The position numbers were made by a program, and so were the translations under genes. From Streptomyces sp. JB150 (GTDB taxonomy: Bacteria > Actinomycetota > Actinomycetes > Streptomycetales > Streptomycetaceae), in the NCBI RefSeq assembly GCF_011193355.1, contig NZ_CP049780.1, positions 793,180 to 857,179 of the forward strand: 64,000 nucleotides of DNA. The letters are read 5' to 3'. Numbering within the stretch: position 1 is the stretch's first letter; each line of letters opens with the position of its first letter. Of the stretch, positions 42,793-51,970 are shown piece after piece. The notes under the pieces were generated by a model. It did not search any database. It was not told the origin of the DNA and was given only the letters and a program-made list of their open reading frames with translations.

Positions 42793-42825
42793 CCGCAGGC
42801 TCCGCCCGGAAGGGCGGGGCTGCGG
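42793..42825. terminator. Hairpin, possible terminator or small RNA end
   Basis: The arms CCGCAGGCTCCGCCC and GGGCGGGGCTGCGG pair over about 14 positions with one bulged G around a GGAA loop. No gene ends nearby, so the transcript it would end is unknown. Confidence 0.45.
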
Positions 42826-43484
42826 GGATCGCGGATGCGTGACCGTGGACCACCTTCCAATCCGGGGCCTGCGGTACCCGGGTGGGCTGGGCCTCTCCCG
42901 GGCGATCCTGATGGCGCTCGGCTCCTTACTTTCGGTTACGGACTTGTACTGCTGGATACCGCGGGTACTGCTCACGACCCCCGAAGGGGCCGTGTCCTGC
43001 TTCATCTGCTTGCGCGGCAGTTCATGTCTGCCGCACCACGTCGACTTCCTGAGTACACGAGAACTGTAATCCCGCGGCGAGCCAATGTCTACCGTCGCCA
43101 CGACAGATTTTCTTTTTGCCCGAGGTAAGGGATTCTGCGGCACACGTGTTCGAAGAGGATGACCCCCGGAACGACCGGCCGGCGCCCGTCCAGCCGGTCG
43201 CCGCTCTCAGCGGTGCCGCAGGTGGCCAACAGCAGCCGAGCCGCCGGAGGTCAACAGCAGCCGAGCCGCAGCCAATGCTCGCGCTGACGGACGATCAGCC
43301 GAGCGGTGCGCGAGGTCTGGACAGCCGTCGAACGGCATGCTGTCATTCCGCTGTCCCGAGATTTACATCGTTGAAAGAGCCGCTGACCGGTACCCCACCC
43401 GGATGTTCCGGACGCGACCGGCGCTCTCACTTGCCGCCGTCTGTCGGCAGGACCGGTCCCAGCCCTTCGTGCGAGGAAGGTTCG

Positions 43485-46400
43485 ATGACGAGACGACACA
43501 CCCGCCCACGAGCCGGAGTCTGGGCGCTGCTCACCGCGGCGGCCCTGACATTGCCCACGACCGGTCTGACGTCCACCGCGTCGGCCGCCGAGACGACCAG
43601 CACGGCCGAAACGGCCACCGCTTCGGCCACCACCCCCGCCACCGAGACGGCCGACAGCACCTCCGCGTTACCGGCCGGCCGGGCCGCCGTGCAGGTACAC
43701 GGCCTCAAGGGCGAGTACTTCAGCATGTCGGCACCCGGCGCGCGGGACTTCGCGCAGCTCGGCGGCACCGTGCTCGACCCGCAGATCGACTTCTCCGGGC
43801 TGACCGGCACGTTCCAGGAGCTGACCGGCCGCTCCGAGCACACCACCGCCCGCTGGACCGGCCGGATCGAGGCGCCGGCCACCGGCGAGTACACGTTCCA
43901 CGCCATCGGCGACAACGGCTTCCGGCTCTTCATCGACGGCGAGCCGGTCATCGACCACTGGGTGCCGGACTGGGACAACGAGCAGACCAGCGAGCCCGTC
44001 CGGCTCACCGCCGGGGAGAAGCACGACTTCCGCCTGGAGATGTTCCAGGACACCGGCGGGGCCAGCATGAAGCTGCGCTGGTCGACGCCCACGATGCCCA
44101 AGCAGCCGGTGCCCATGTCCGCGTTCACACCGCCGGACGGCTTCGAGGTCTACCCGGTGGAGCTGTCCGTCGCCGAGGACGGCCGGCGGCTGCGGGCCCG
44201 GTTCGAGAAGGAGGTCGGCGGCGTCCAGGCGGTCAAAAACCACCTGAAGATCGAAGCCGACTCGGTGGCCATGCCGGTCGCCTCGGTCACGGCCGCCCCC
44301 GACGACCCCGCGTCCCTGCTCATCACGCTCCAGGAGCCCATCCAGAAGAACCAGCAGGTCCGCGTGTCGTACGACGGTCAGGGCGGTCTGACGGCCGGCG
44401 GCGAGAGCGTGCCGAAGATCGTCCGCTACGCGCAGAACGCCTCCACCCACCGGCTCACCACCCCCTGGGGCGACAAGCTCGACGAGAACAACCCGCTGCC
44501 GGAGTACCCACGGCCGCAGCAGGTGCGCGCGAAGTGGAAGAACCTCAACGGGCCCTGGCAGTTCAGCGCCGCCGAGGCGGGCGAGCAGCCGGTCTTCGGC
44601 AAGGACCTCGACGAGCGGATCGTCGTGCCGTTCCCGGTCGAGTCGCAGCTGTCCGGGCTGGAGCGGCACGAGGACCACATGTTCTACCGCAGGCTCATCG
44701 ACGTGCCGCGGAACTGGAGGATCGGCAAGGGCGGCGAGGGCAACCGGCTCAAGCTCCACTTCGGCGCCGTCGACTACCGGGCCCGGGTCTGGGTGAACGG
44801 CGAGAAGGTCGCCGAACACACCGGCGGGTACGACGCGTTCAGCGCCGACATCACCGACGCGCTGAAGGGCTCCGGGCCGCAGGAGGTGGTGGTCGCCGTC
44901 ACCGACACCGGCGGCGCCGACCAGCCGAAGGGCAAGCAGTCCACCCATCCGAGCGGCATCTTCTACACCCAGTCCTCGGGCATCTGGCAGACGGTCTGGA
45001 TGGAACCCGTCGCCGACACGTCGATTGACAACGTAGTCATCACGCCCGACATCGACACGAGCAGTGTGGCGGTGACCGTCGAGTCCGGCGGCGCCTCCTC
45101 GAAGGCACGGGTGGAGGCGGTCGCCCGTGACCGGCGCGGCAAGGTCGTCGGCAGAGTCAGCGGACCGGCCGGTGAGCGGCTGCGCCTGCCCGTGGCGAAG
45201 CAGCACCTGTGGACCCCGGACGACCCCTATCTGTACGACCTCGACATCACGCTCACCGACGGCAGGTCGAGGGACCGGATCGGCAGCTACTTCGGCATGC
45301 GGGAGATCGGCGTCGAGAACGTCGGCGGCTACCCGAAGCTGGTGCTCAACGGCAAGCCGGTCTTCTCGCTCGCCACGCTCGACCAGGGCTTCTGGCCCGA
45401 CGGCCTCTACACGGCGCCGAGCGACGAAGCCCTCGCCTTCGACCTGAAGGCCCACAAGGAGCTGGGCTTCAACGCCGTCCGCAAGCACATCAAGGTGGAA
45501 CCCGCGCGGTGGTTCTACCACGCGGACCGGCTCGGCCTGCTCGTCTGGCAGGACTTCGTCTCCGGCGACCTGCCCACCGACCAGGGCCGCACGGCCTTCG
45601 TCGACCAGGGCATGGAGGTGGTGCGGGAGCATCACAACGCGCCCTCCGTGATCGGCTGGATCGTGTTCAACGAGGGCTGGGGCGAGTGGGACCGCGAGGA
45701 GAGCGGCCGTATCGCCGAGGCCGTCAAGGCCGCCGACCCGTCCCGCGTCGTCAACGCCCACAGCGGCGTCAACTGCTGCAACTCCAAGGGTGACTCGGGC
45801 AAGGGCGACATCATCGACCACCACGACTACGGCAACACCGACCCGCCGTTCCCCGACCACCGGGCCGCCATGGACGGCGAGCACGGCGGCTTCACCCTCC
45901 CCACGCCGGGACACGTGTGGCCGGGCGCGCCGACCGTCATCTACAGCGGTGTCGCCGACAAGGACGCGCTGACCCGCAAGTACGTGGAGAACACCGAGAA
46001 GTACTACCTCGACCAGGCCGCCCACGAGCTGTCCGGCTCGGTCTACACCCAGATCACCGACCTGGAGAACGAACTCAACGGCCTCTACACGTACGACCGT
46101 CGGGTGATCAAGGTCGACCCGGTCCGGATCCGTGACGTCAACCAGCGGGTCATCGCCGCCGGTGCCGCCGCGGGCGAGCGGCAGGAGCTGAAGGGCGGCG
46201 GGCGCTGGGCCCTCGACGAGGGCACGGGCACCACCGCCAGGGACGACGGCCCGAACGCCAAGGCCCTGACGCTGACCGAGGGGACCACCTGGACGCCCGG
46301 TGTCCGCGGCAGCGCGCTGAGGTTCGACGGCCGGGGAGCACACGCCGAGACCGACGGGCCGGTCCTCGACACCACCGGCAGCTACTCCGTCTCCGCCTGG

Positions 46401-46811
46401 GTGCGGCTCGACGGCCTCCCCGGCAACTACGCCACCGCCGTCAGCCAGGACGGCAGGCGTCAGGCGAGCCCCTTCTACCTCCAGTACGGCCAGGGCGCCT
46501 TCGCCTTCAGCACACCCGGCGGGCACCGCGCCCGGCTGGTGACGACCCCGGAGCTGGGCCGCTGGTATCACCTGGTCGGCGTGCGGGACGGCTCGACCGG
46601 TGAGATCACGCTGTACGTCGACGGCGAGCGGGCGGCGACCGTCACCGCCGGACCGAACTACGTCGGCACCGGCCCCCTGGCCGTCGGCCGCGCCCAGTGG
46701 GACGGCACGGACACGGACTTCTGGAACGGCGCCGTCGACGAGGTCCAGGCCTACGACAGGGCCCTCACCGCCGAGGAGGTGAGCGCGCTCCACGCGCGGC
46801 AGCAGCCGTAG
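43485..46811 (+). CDS. Secreted GH2 glycoside hydrolase with PA14 and LamG domains
   Basis: ATG 43485 follows GAGGAAGG and gives 1108 residues. A Sec signal ends near residue 34 (ASA), then comes a Thr/Ala linker and a PA14 domain (about 72-205). The GH2 sugar-binding, immunoglobulin-like and TIM-barrel domains follow (about 330-890). The acid/base candidate is N729-E730 in VFNEGWGEWD. A conserved late Glu region is TDLENELNGLYTYDRR (E861). A C-terminal LamG/ConA-like domain (about 905-1105) completes it. It should remove non-reducing sugars from an extracellular glycan; the sugar is not predictable. The LacI and GH43 genes beside it suggest a plant-glycan locus. Confidence 0.92.
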   Translation: MTRRHTRPRAGVWALLTAAALTLPTTGLTSTASAAETTSTAETATASATTPATETADSTSALPAGRAAVQVHGLKGEYFSMSAPGARDFAQLGGTVLDPQIDFSGLTGTFQELTGRSEHTTARWTGRIEAPATGEYTFHAIGDNGFRLFIDGEPVIDHWVPDWDNEQTSEPVRLTAGEKHDFRLEMFQDTGGASMKLRWSTPTMPKQPVPMSAFTPPDGFEVYPVELSVAEDGRRLRARFEKEVGGVQAVKNHLKIEADSVAMPVASVTAAPDDPASLLITLQEPIQKNQQVRVSYDGQGGLTAGGESVPKIVRYAQNASTHRLTTPWGDKLDENNPLPEYPRPQQVRAKWKNLNGPWQFSAAEAGEQPVFGKDLDERIVVPFPVESQLSGLERHEDHMFYRRLIDVPRNWRIGKGGEGNRLKLHFGAVDYRARVWVNGEKVAEHTGGYDAFSADITDALKGSGPQEVVVAVTDTGGADQPKGKQSTHPSGIFYTQSSGIWQTVWMEPVADTSIDNVVITPDIDTSSVAVTVESGGASSKARVEAVARDRRGKVVGRVSGPAGERLRLPVAKQHLWTPDDPYLYDLDITLTDGRSRDRIGSYFGMREIGVENVGGYPKLVLNGKPVFSLATLDQGFWPDGLYTAPSDEALAFDLKAHKELGFNAVRKHIKVEPARWFYHADRLGLLVWQDFVSGDLPTDQGRTAFVDQGMEVVREHHNAPSVIGWIVFNEGWGEWDREESGRIAEAVKAADPSRVVNAHSGVNCCNSKGDSGKGDIIDHHDYGNTDPPFPDHRAAMDGEHGGFTLPTPGHVWPGAPTVIYSGVADKDALTRKYVENTEKYYLDQAAHELSGSVYTQITDLENELNGLYTYDRRVIKVDPVRIRDVNQRVIAAGAAAGERQELKGGGRWALDEGTGTTARDDGPNAKALTLTEGTTWTPGVRGSALRFDGRGAHAETDGPVLDTTGSYSVSAWVRLDGLPGNYATAVSQDGRRQASPFYLQYGQGAFAFSTPGGHRARLVTTPELGRWYHLVGVRDGSTGEITLYVDGERAATVTAGPNYVGTGPLAVGRAQWDGTDTDFWNGAVDEVQAYDRALTAEEVSALHARQQP

Positions 46812-46833
46812 TCGCGACGGCGTCGCACAACGG

Positions 46834-46867
46834 TCCCGGTGGTGTGCCTCGGCACACCACCGGGACT
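46834..46867. terminator. Strong bidirectional terminator between GH2 and LacI genes
   Basis: GTCCCGGTGGTGTGCC (46834-46849) and GGCACACCACCGGGAC (46852-46867) form a near-perfect stem with a minimal loop. It lies 23 bases after the GH2 stop and serves both convergent genes. Confidence 0.88.
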
Positions 46868-46970
46868 TCGCGGCAGCGGGCTGCGGGTTGCGGGGCCGCC
46901 GTACCGGAAGTCCGGTCGACGGCGAGGACGCCGACCCGCCCCGCGTCGAAACGCCTCCCCGACGTCCGAC

Positions 46971-47999
46971 TCAGCCGTTCGCGCCTTCGCCGGCCGCGCG
47001 GCCGAGCGTGCTCTCCCGCTCGACCAGCCGGTAGTCCGCCCACACCCGCCGCGGTTCGGGAGCCGCGCCGCCGAGCCGGGCCAGCACGGACTCCACCGCG
47101 AGGCGGCCGATGGCACTCTTGTCCGGTGAGATCGAGGTGAGCGTCACGGCACCGAAGCGTCCCTCCACCACGTCGTCGAAGCCCACGACCGCGACGTCCT
47201 CGGGCACCCGCAGTCCCCACTCGTGCAGCACGCGCATCGCCCCGATGGCCATGGGGTCGTTGTAGGCGAACACGGCGTCGGGACGCCGTCCGGTCTCCAG
47301 GATGCGCGTCATGGCCGCCGCGCCGTCCGCGTGGCCCCATCCGTCGGTGGCGGCGACGAGCCCGTCGTCGGCGGGCAGACCGGCCGCGGTCAGTTCCTCG
47401 CGCCAGCCGCGCACGCGCAACTGCGCCGGTTCGCTCCGGCCGCGCCGGGCACCGATGAAGGCCACCTCACGGCGCCCGAGGCCGATCAGGTGCCGGACCG
47501 CGGCCCGGGCGGCGGCGACGTTGTCGATGGCGATGTGGTCGTACGGCAGGTCGTACTCCCGTTCCCCGAGCAGGACCAGCGGCACGTTCCCGGTGCGGTC
47601 ACGCAGGTCGTCGGGCTCCAGCTCGATGGGGCTGAGGATGAGCCCGTCGATGACGCGGGCCCGGAAGCCCTGGCTGACCAGCACCTCCTGTTCGCGCCGT
47701 CCACCGGTGTGGTCGAGCAGCACGATGTAGTCGTGCTCGGCGGCCGCGTCGATGACCGTGGCGGCGAGTTCGGCGAAGTACGGGTTGCCCAGTTCGGGCA
47801 GGGCGAGCGCGATGATGCCGGTGCGGCCCTTGCGCAGGTGCCGGGCGGTCAGATTGGGCCGGTAGCCGAGGGCGTCGATGGACCGCTGGACGCGCTCGCG
47901 CATGGCGGGGGTGACGTGCCGGTAGTTGTTCACCACGTTGGAGACGGTCTTGATGGAGACCCCCGCGTGCTCCGCGACGTCCTTGAGACTGACCCGCAC
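46971..47999 (-). CDS. LacI family transcriptional regulator
   Basis: GTG 47999 follows AGGAAGGACGG and gives 342 residues. The LacI headpiece is VSLKDVAEHAGVSIKTVSNVVNNYRHV. The hinge follows and then the sugar-binding core (GIIALALPELGNPYFAELAATV, VVGFDDVVEGRFGAVTLTSI). It represses carbohydrate genes until a sugar binds. Its neighbours, a GH2 enzyme on one side and a GH43 enzyme on the other, are the likely targets, together with itself. The AACGTT core at 48095-48100 in its leader is the best candidate operator. Confidence 0.94.
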   Translation of the reverse strand: MRVSLKDVAEHAGVSIKTVSNVVNNYRHVTPAMRERVQRSIDALGYRPNLTARHLRKGRTGIIALALPELGNPYFAELAATVIDAAAEHDYIVLLDHTGGRREQEVLVSQGFRARVIDGLILSPIELEPDDLRDRTGNVPLVLLGEREYDLPYDHIAIDNVAAARAAVRHLIGLGRREVAFIGARRGRSEPAQLRVRGWREELTAAGLPADDGLVAATDGWGHADGAAAMTRILETGRRPDAVFAYNDPMAIGAMRVLHEWGLRVPEDVAVVGFDDVVEGRFGAVTLTSISPDKSAIGRLAVESVLARLGGAAPEPRRVWADYRLVERESTLGRAAGEGANG

Positions 48000-48090
48000 G
48001 TCCGTCCTTCCTGGCCGGCCCGACCCGGGCGGCCGGCGCGGGTCCGGTGCCGTCACTGCGAGCCGTTGGCCGAGCCCGTGCACGCCTGAT

Positions 48091-48104
48091 TTGAAACGTT
48101 ATAT
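48091..48104. promoter_or_regulatory. Candidate LacI operator (TTGAAACGTTATAT)
   Basis: A palindromic AACGTT core (48095-48100) with partial flanking symmetry lies about 95 bases upstream of the lacI-type start in an AT-rich patch. Central ACGT with A/T flanks is typical of LacI-family operators. Confidence 0.45.
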
Positions 48105-48183
48105 ATCCCTCTCGTCACGCTGACAAGGCGGCGGTACGGCGGGACCGGCGTCGACGCGGCCCGCCGAGGCGACGGACACGCGG

Positions 48184-49254
48184 CTACTCGAAGAACTTGA
48201 GGCTCCACCCGGTGTTCGTGGGGGCGCCCGGGACGTTGGCGCGGCTGTAGGTGGTGTTGCCCCACCAGGCGAACGTGCCGGTGTACCAGTACCGGTTCTC
48301 CCACGCGTACGGCGTCCCCTTGGGCACCGCGTGGAACATGAGCGGGAACCGCGGACCGGCGGGCGGGCTCGTGCCGATGTCGCCGTCGAGGAGCACGAAG
48401 CTGTGGTGTCCGGGCCCGTCGACGTACAGGGTGGGGTCCCAGCCGGACATCATCGTGGCGCGGTGGGAGCCGAAGAGGCAGCCGTTGGACTTGTACCAGT
48501 CCCATACGTACGCCGGGTCACCGCCGGCCCGCAGCCGCAGGTCGGCCAGGCAGTACTGATCGCTCCAGCTGCCGTTGGCCGAGTACGCGATGTGCAGTTG
48601 CCCGTTCGGGTCCTTGATGGGTTCGGGGCCCTCGTTGATGAACGGGTCGCCCACCACCCGCTCCCAGGGCTCGCGTGGCTGGGAGATGACGTACCGTGCG
48701 CCGGTGGGCGTCGTCGGGCTGCTCATCCGGGCGATGTAGAGGTTCTGCTCGACGTTGGTGTCACCGGCCCACCCGGACCAGACGAACCAGCGCTGCCCGT
48801 TGAAGGTGAACAGGGTGCCGTCGATGGCCCACTTGTCGTCCGGCAGGGCCAGTTTCGTGGCGGCGGTGTATCCGCTGTCCGGGGCGGCGGAGCTGATGAC
48901 GTACATCCGGTGGGCCGGTCCGCGCCCGGCGGTGAAGTAGATGTAGTAGCGGCCCGTGTCGCGCACGATCTCCGGGGCCCAGACCTCACCGAGGTTGCCC
49001 GTGTCCGACCAGACCCGGCGGGCGGGCGCCGAGGCGAGTGCGTCCGTCGAGGAGGCCTGCCGCACAGCGATGCCGTCGCCGACGGACTGCACCGAGATGT
49101 AGGTTGCGCCGACCCGCAGCACGCTCGGATCGGCGGCCCGCAGGCCCGTCCGGCCGGCCTGGGCGGGTTCGGCGGACAGCAGGGACAGCGCGGCGGCGAG
49201 CACGCCCGCCAGGAGCAGAGCGACAGCGCTCCTCGGAGTGCGAGATGGGTTCAT
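48184..49254 (-). CDS. Secreted GH43-like glycoside hydrolase
   Basis: ATG 49254 gives 356 residues with a Sec signal ending near residue 33 (AQA). The five-bladed beta-propeller catalytic set fits GH43: base D42 in AADPSVLRVG, pKa modulator D145 in KWAIDGTLF, and acid E208 in INEGPEPIKD. The family acts on arabinan, arabinoxylan or galactan. By overall pattern it is closest to exo-arabinosidase types, but substrate assignment is inference. No carbohydrate-binding module is present. It is followed downstream, in the same direction, by the LacI gene. A repeated ATGCACATCG element lies about 140 bases upstream. Confidence 0.88.
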   Translation of the reverse strand: MNPSRTPRSAVALLLAGVLAAALSLLSAEPAQAGRTGLRAADPSVLRVGATYISVQSVGDGIAVRQASSTDALASAPARRVWSDTGNLGEVWAPEIVRDTGRYYIYFTAGRGPAHRMYVISSAAPDSGYTAATKLALPDDKWAIDGTLFTFNGQRWFVWSGWAGDTNVEQNLYIARMSSPTTPTGARYVISQPREPWERVVGDPFINEGPEPIKDPNGQLHIAYSANGSWSDQYCLADLRLRAGGDPAYVWDWYKSNGCLFGSHRATMMSGWDPTLYVDGPGHHSFVLLDGDIGTSPPAGPRFPLMFHAVPKGTPYAWENRYWYTGTFAWWGNTTYSRANVPGAPTNTGWSLKFFE

Positions 49255-49390
49255 GGCCCCGTTCCATGGTCGGCCTCCGCTTCGACGCCGCGCCGACGCG
49301 AGGCGGCGGCGTGGGGACGGCGTCCGGCCGGGACCGCGTCGGAGGTGGTGGGGGGAGCGATCCTGGCCGCCGGGCTCGGTACCAGCGTCG

Positions 49391-49414
49391 ATGCACATCG
49401 ATGCACATCGTGCA
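49391..49414. promoter_or_regulatory. 10-bp direct repeat and TGCAC-GTGCA palindrome upstream of GH43 gene
   Basis: ATGCACATCG occurs twice back to back (49391-49410), then TGCA. The 13 bases ending at 49414 form TGCAC-ATC-GTGCA, a perfect odd palindrome. It lies about 140 bases upstream of the GH43 start and may be a regulator site. Confidence 0.5.
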
Positions 49415-49639
49415 AGGACCGTCTCACAGCTTCGCGATGAGCGGTGAGCGTGTCAACGCCTCGTGCGGTCGTCGGTCGTCCGCACCGGCGACGAGTGCGC
49501 TCGGTCCTCCGGAGTGTGGTGTGCAACTCGCTGCCGGTGGCGATGCGTTGGCTGCCCTGGCCGACAGGAGGCCGGCGCGTCGAGGCCGCGGAGCTGGGCG
49601 TCCCGCACGGCGTCGCGGTGCTTCCTCCGCCGGACGAGC

Positions 49640-49676
49640 CCCGTGCGGCAGCCCACTGACGGGGATGCCGCACGGG
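49640..49676 (-). terminator. Terminator of flavin oxidase gene
   Basis: CCCGTGCGGCA (49640-49650) and TGCCGCACGGG (49666-49676) form a perfect 11-bp stem with a 15-base loop, 18 bases beyond the oxidase stop in its direction of transcription. Confidence 0.65.
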
Positions 49677-49693
49677 GTCGTCCGGGCCGGTGG

Positions 49694-51826
49694 TCAGCCC
49701 GTGTGGACCTTCAGGGCGGTGCGGACCGCGGATTCGAGGGCGCCCTCGATCCAGGCGGGTTTGACGGAGGTGTGGTCGCCTGCGAAGTGCAGGGGGCCCT
49801 CGGAGGTGGGGATGTCCGGGAAGAGTTCCGCGTGCTGGCCGGGGAAGAGGACGGACGCCTCACCGTAGGCGTAGTGGTCCCGCATCCAGGACTGGGTCTT
49901 GCACTTGGTGGTGAAGAAGACCTCGCAGCGGCGGCCGAAGACGGCCTGAACTCCGGCGAGGGCGCGCAGGTAGCGCTCCTCGTCGGCGTACGCGTCCCAC
50001 TTGAGGGCGTCATCGGCCCAGCTGTAGGAGGCGAGCATGATGCCGCCGTCGCTGCCCTCCATGGGGTGGGCGTGCTCGAAGTACATGAAGCGGTTGGCGT
50101 TGTCGCTCACCGAGCCGCCACCGCGCACGTGCGCGGCCTCCGGGTCGTCGTTCGCGGCGGGCCGGAAGGCGGCGAAGCAGGACTTGTAGTCCTCGGGAAC
50201 GGTGACTCCCAGGGCTTTGACGGACTGGTGGGCGCCGAGGTAGCGGCCGTCGGTGACGCGGCCCGCACGGTACTTCTCGTACAGGCCGTCCTCGATGGAG
50301 TCGAGCGCCTGTTTCCACTGCTCCTCGGTGAACTCCCACCAGCGCCGGGAGAATTCGAGCAGCACCTTGGTGGCGGCGTCGTAGTGCAGTTCCGTGATGG
50401 CCCGGCGCTTGCCGTAGCTCAGCGGGGGGTCGAAGGCGACGTGGCGCAGTCCGGAGAAGGGGACGGTGATGATCGCCTCGTCACCCTCGAAGACCTCCGT
50501 GACGCCCCCGTGGCCGGTCTGGCATTCCTCGGACACCGTGTGCACCCGGACCTTGCGGCCGTCGCGTTCGATGCGTACGGCGCGCCGGTCGAGCCGTACC
50601 TTGCCCCTCACGGGCTCGTACAGGGCGTCGACGAGCTTGGCCGTGCCGCCCTTGATCTCCCAGAAGCGGGTCCTGGGGTCGATCAGCGCGCTGGACAGGA
50701 AGCTGTGCAGGAAGGAGAGGTGGAGCCGGGAGGTGAGGTTCTGGATGGTGCCGACGAGGTCGATGGTCCTGGTGTCCAGCCCGGCGACCTCGGTGAGGTA
50801 GCGGTACATGGACCAGTGGCCGTACCTCTTGAGGACCTCGGCCCAGCCGTCGACGAGGGCGGTTCCCTCCTTGCCCCGGATGAGCCGGTGCGCGGGTTCG
50901 AGGGCGTCCGCGAGGATGGCGGCGGCGGTCCTGGTGCGGTTGGGGCCGGTGATGCCGAAGGTGTCGTTGACCTTCTCGGGGTTCTTCTCGTAGTCGGCGC
51001 GGCGCACGTGGACGCCGTTGACGTGGATCCAGGTGCGGTTGGCGCGCCGCGTCGGGTTGTCGACCTCCACGTCGACCAGGAGGAACTCCTGCCGCGGCAG
51101 GTCGAACTTCTTCAGCAGGGCCATGAGCAGCGGATGGCTCTCGGGCAGCCGCATGGCCCCGCCCTCGGCGTACTGCCGGGGGTCGGCGAAGGGCTGGGTC
51201 CCGTTCTCGTGGCCGCCCTTGCGGAACGTCTTGATACGGCCGCCGACCCGGTTGCCGTTGGCCTCGATCACCACCACGTCGTGGCCGGCCCGGTTCAGCA
51301 GGTCGGCGGCGAGCAGTCCGGCGGGACCGGCCCCGACGATGAGGACGCGTTTCGTCCCTCTCCCCCGCCGGGGCGGCAGGCCGTTCTCGACGGCCCTGAG
51401 ATAGGCGGGGACGAGCGGCTGGTCGTGCTCGTCGTGGACGACGATGGCGCGGGCCACGGTGGTGTACGCGTCCTCGTCGACGCCGGGCGGCGCGGCGCCC
51501 GGGGCCGTCGCGGGCGCGGGCGCCGGAGCAGGTGCCGGGGCGGGGCTCAGCGCGGTCGCGGGGGCGGCGGAGGCGGCGGTGAGTCCGGCGGCGAGGGCCG
51601 TGGCACCGGCGGCCGTGACGAGGGTGCGCCGCGAGGGGCGCGTGCCGGGGGCGGAGAGGTCCTCGTTCGGCGCGTCCGCGGGCGGCGTGGCGACCGCCGC
51701 GGTGGGCGCGGTGGGCGCGAGGCCGTCGGCGGAATCGGTGGGGTCGGAGGAATCGGCAGCGTAGGAGGAATCGGCGGGGTCGGTGGAAACGGTCACGTCC
51801 TGGGCGGTGATGTCATGTGTGCTCAT
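49694..51826 (-). CDS. Secreted flavin amine oxidase, L-amino-acid/L-glutamate oxidase-like
   Basis: ATG 51826 gives 710 residues. A long acidic low-complexity start (repeating S-S-D-P-T-D-S) precedes a Tat-type signal ([21 protein letters not shown] at 66-67), then a Pro/Ala repeat. The FAD-binding GAGPAG is at 165-170 in [17 protein letters not shown]. The C-terminal FAD-contact segment [24 protein letters not shown] closely resembles Streptomyces L-glutamate oxidase as I recall it. It would oxidise an L-amino acid outside the cell to keto acid, ammonia and hydrogen peroxide. The substrate residues cannot be confirmed by eye. A strong terminator follows. The 60-residue pre-Tat extension is unusual, and a start nearer the Tat motif cannot be excluded. 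Confidence 0.9.
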   Translation of the reverse strand: MSTHDITAQDVTVSTDPADSSYAADSSDPTDSADGLAPTAPTAAVATPPADAPNEDLSAPGTRPSRRTLVTAAGATALAAGLTAASAAPATALSPAPAPAPAPAPATAPGAAPPGVDEDAYTTVARAIVVHDEHDQPLVPAYLRAVENGLPPRRGRGTKRVLIVGAGPAGLLAADLLNRAGHDVVVIEANGNRVGGRIKTFRKGGHENGTQPFADPRQYAEGGAMRLPESHPLLMALLKKFDLPRQEFLLVDVEVDNPTRRANRTWIHVNGVHVRRADYEKNPEKVNDTFGITGPNRTRTAAAILADALEPAHRLIRGKEGTALVDGWAEVLKRYGHWSMYRYLTEVAGLDTRTIDLVGTIQNLTSRLHLSFLHSFLSSALIDPRTRFWEIKGGTAKLVDALYEPVRGKVRLDRRAVRIERDGRKVRVHTVSEECQTGHGGVTEVFEGDEAIITVPFSGLRHVAFDPPLSYGKRRAITELHYDAATKVLLEFSRRWWEFTEEQWKQALDSIEDGLYEKYRAGRVTDGRYLGAHQSVKALGVTVPEDYKSCFAAFRPAANDDPEAAHVRGGGSVSDNANRFMYFEHAHPMEGSDGGIMLASYSWADDALKWDAYADEERYLRALAGVQAVFGRRCEVFFTTKCKTQSWMRDHYAYGEASVLFPGQHAELFPDIPTSEGPLHFAGDHTSVKPAWIEGALESAVRTALKVHTG

Positions 51827-51970
51827 CGCGCACCACTCTTGGCATCGCGGCCGCAACGGCGAAGTCCCTTCACGCGGACGGGAACCGCAAACCACTCGAC
51901 CGGTGACTGAGCAGTCCGCTTCGATTGACGAACAGCGCGGGGCTCGCGCGTCCGCGGCTCGCGACCGTCG

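Larger units (their letters stand above)
42646..43484. other. 839-base gene-free region with several hairpins
   Basis: No open frame on either strand looks like a real gene. It contains the 32-base palindrome, a strong hairpin at 42793-42825, and a short CGAA-loop hairpin CCCC-CGAA-GGGG near 42979-42989. It also has a T-rich patch (ATTTTCTTTTTG, about 43107-43118). The region upstream of GH2 probably holds its promoter. Confidence 0.5.
49255..49693. other. 439-base spacer with direct repeat and terminator
   Basis: Contains the ATGCACATCG direct repeat and the oxidase terminator. A plus-strand reading near 49480-49620 (VRSVLRSVVCNSLPVAMRWLP) looks protein-like but too short and unassigned, possibly a relic. 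Confidence 0.5.

Noticed and set aside
42760..43143. Minus-strand open frame of 127 codons in the gene-free region
   Set aside because: No ribosome site, no recognised family, and composition unlike neighbours; its middle is the hairpin region.
43668..46793. Minus-strand open frame of 1041 codons opposite GH2
   Set aside because: Perfectly opposite a gene with signal peptide and three known domains; no domain of its own.
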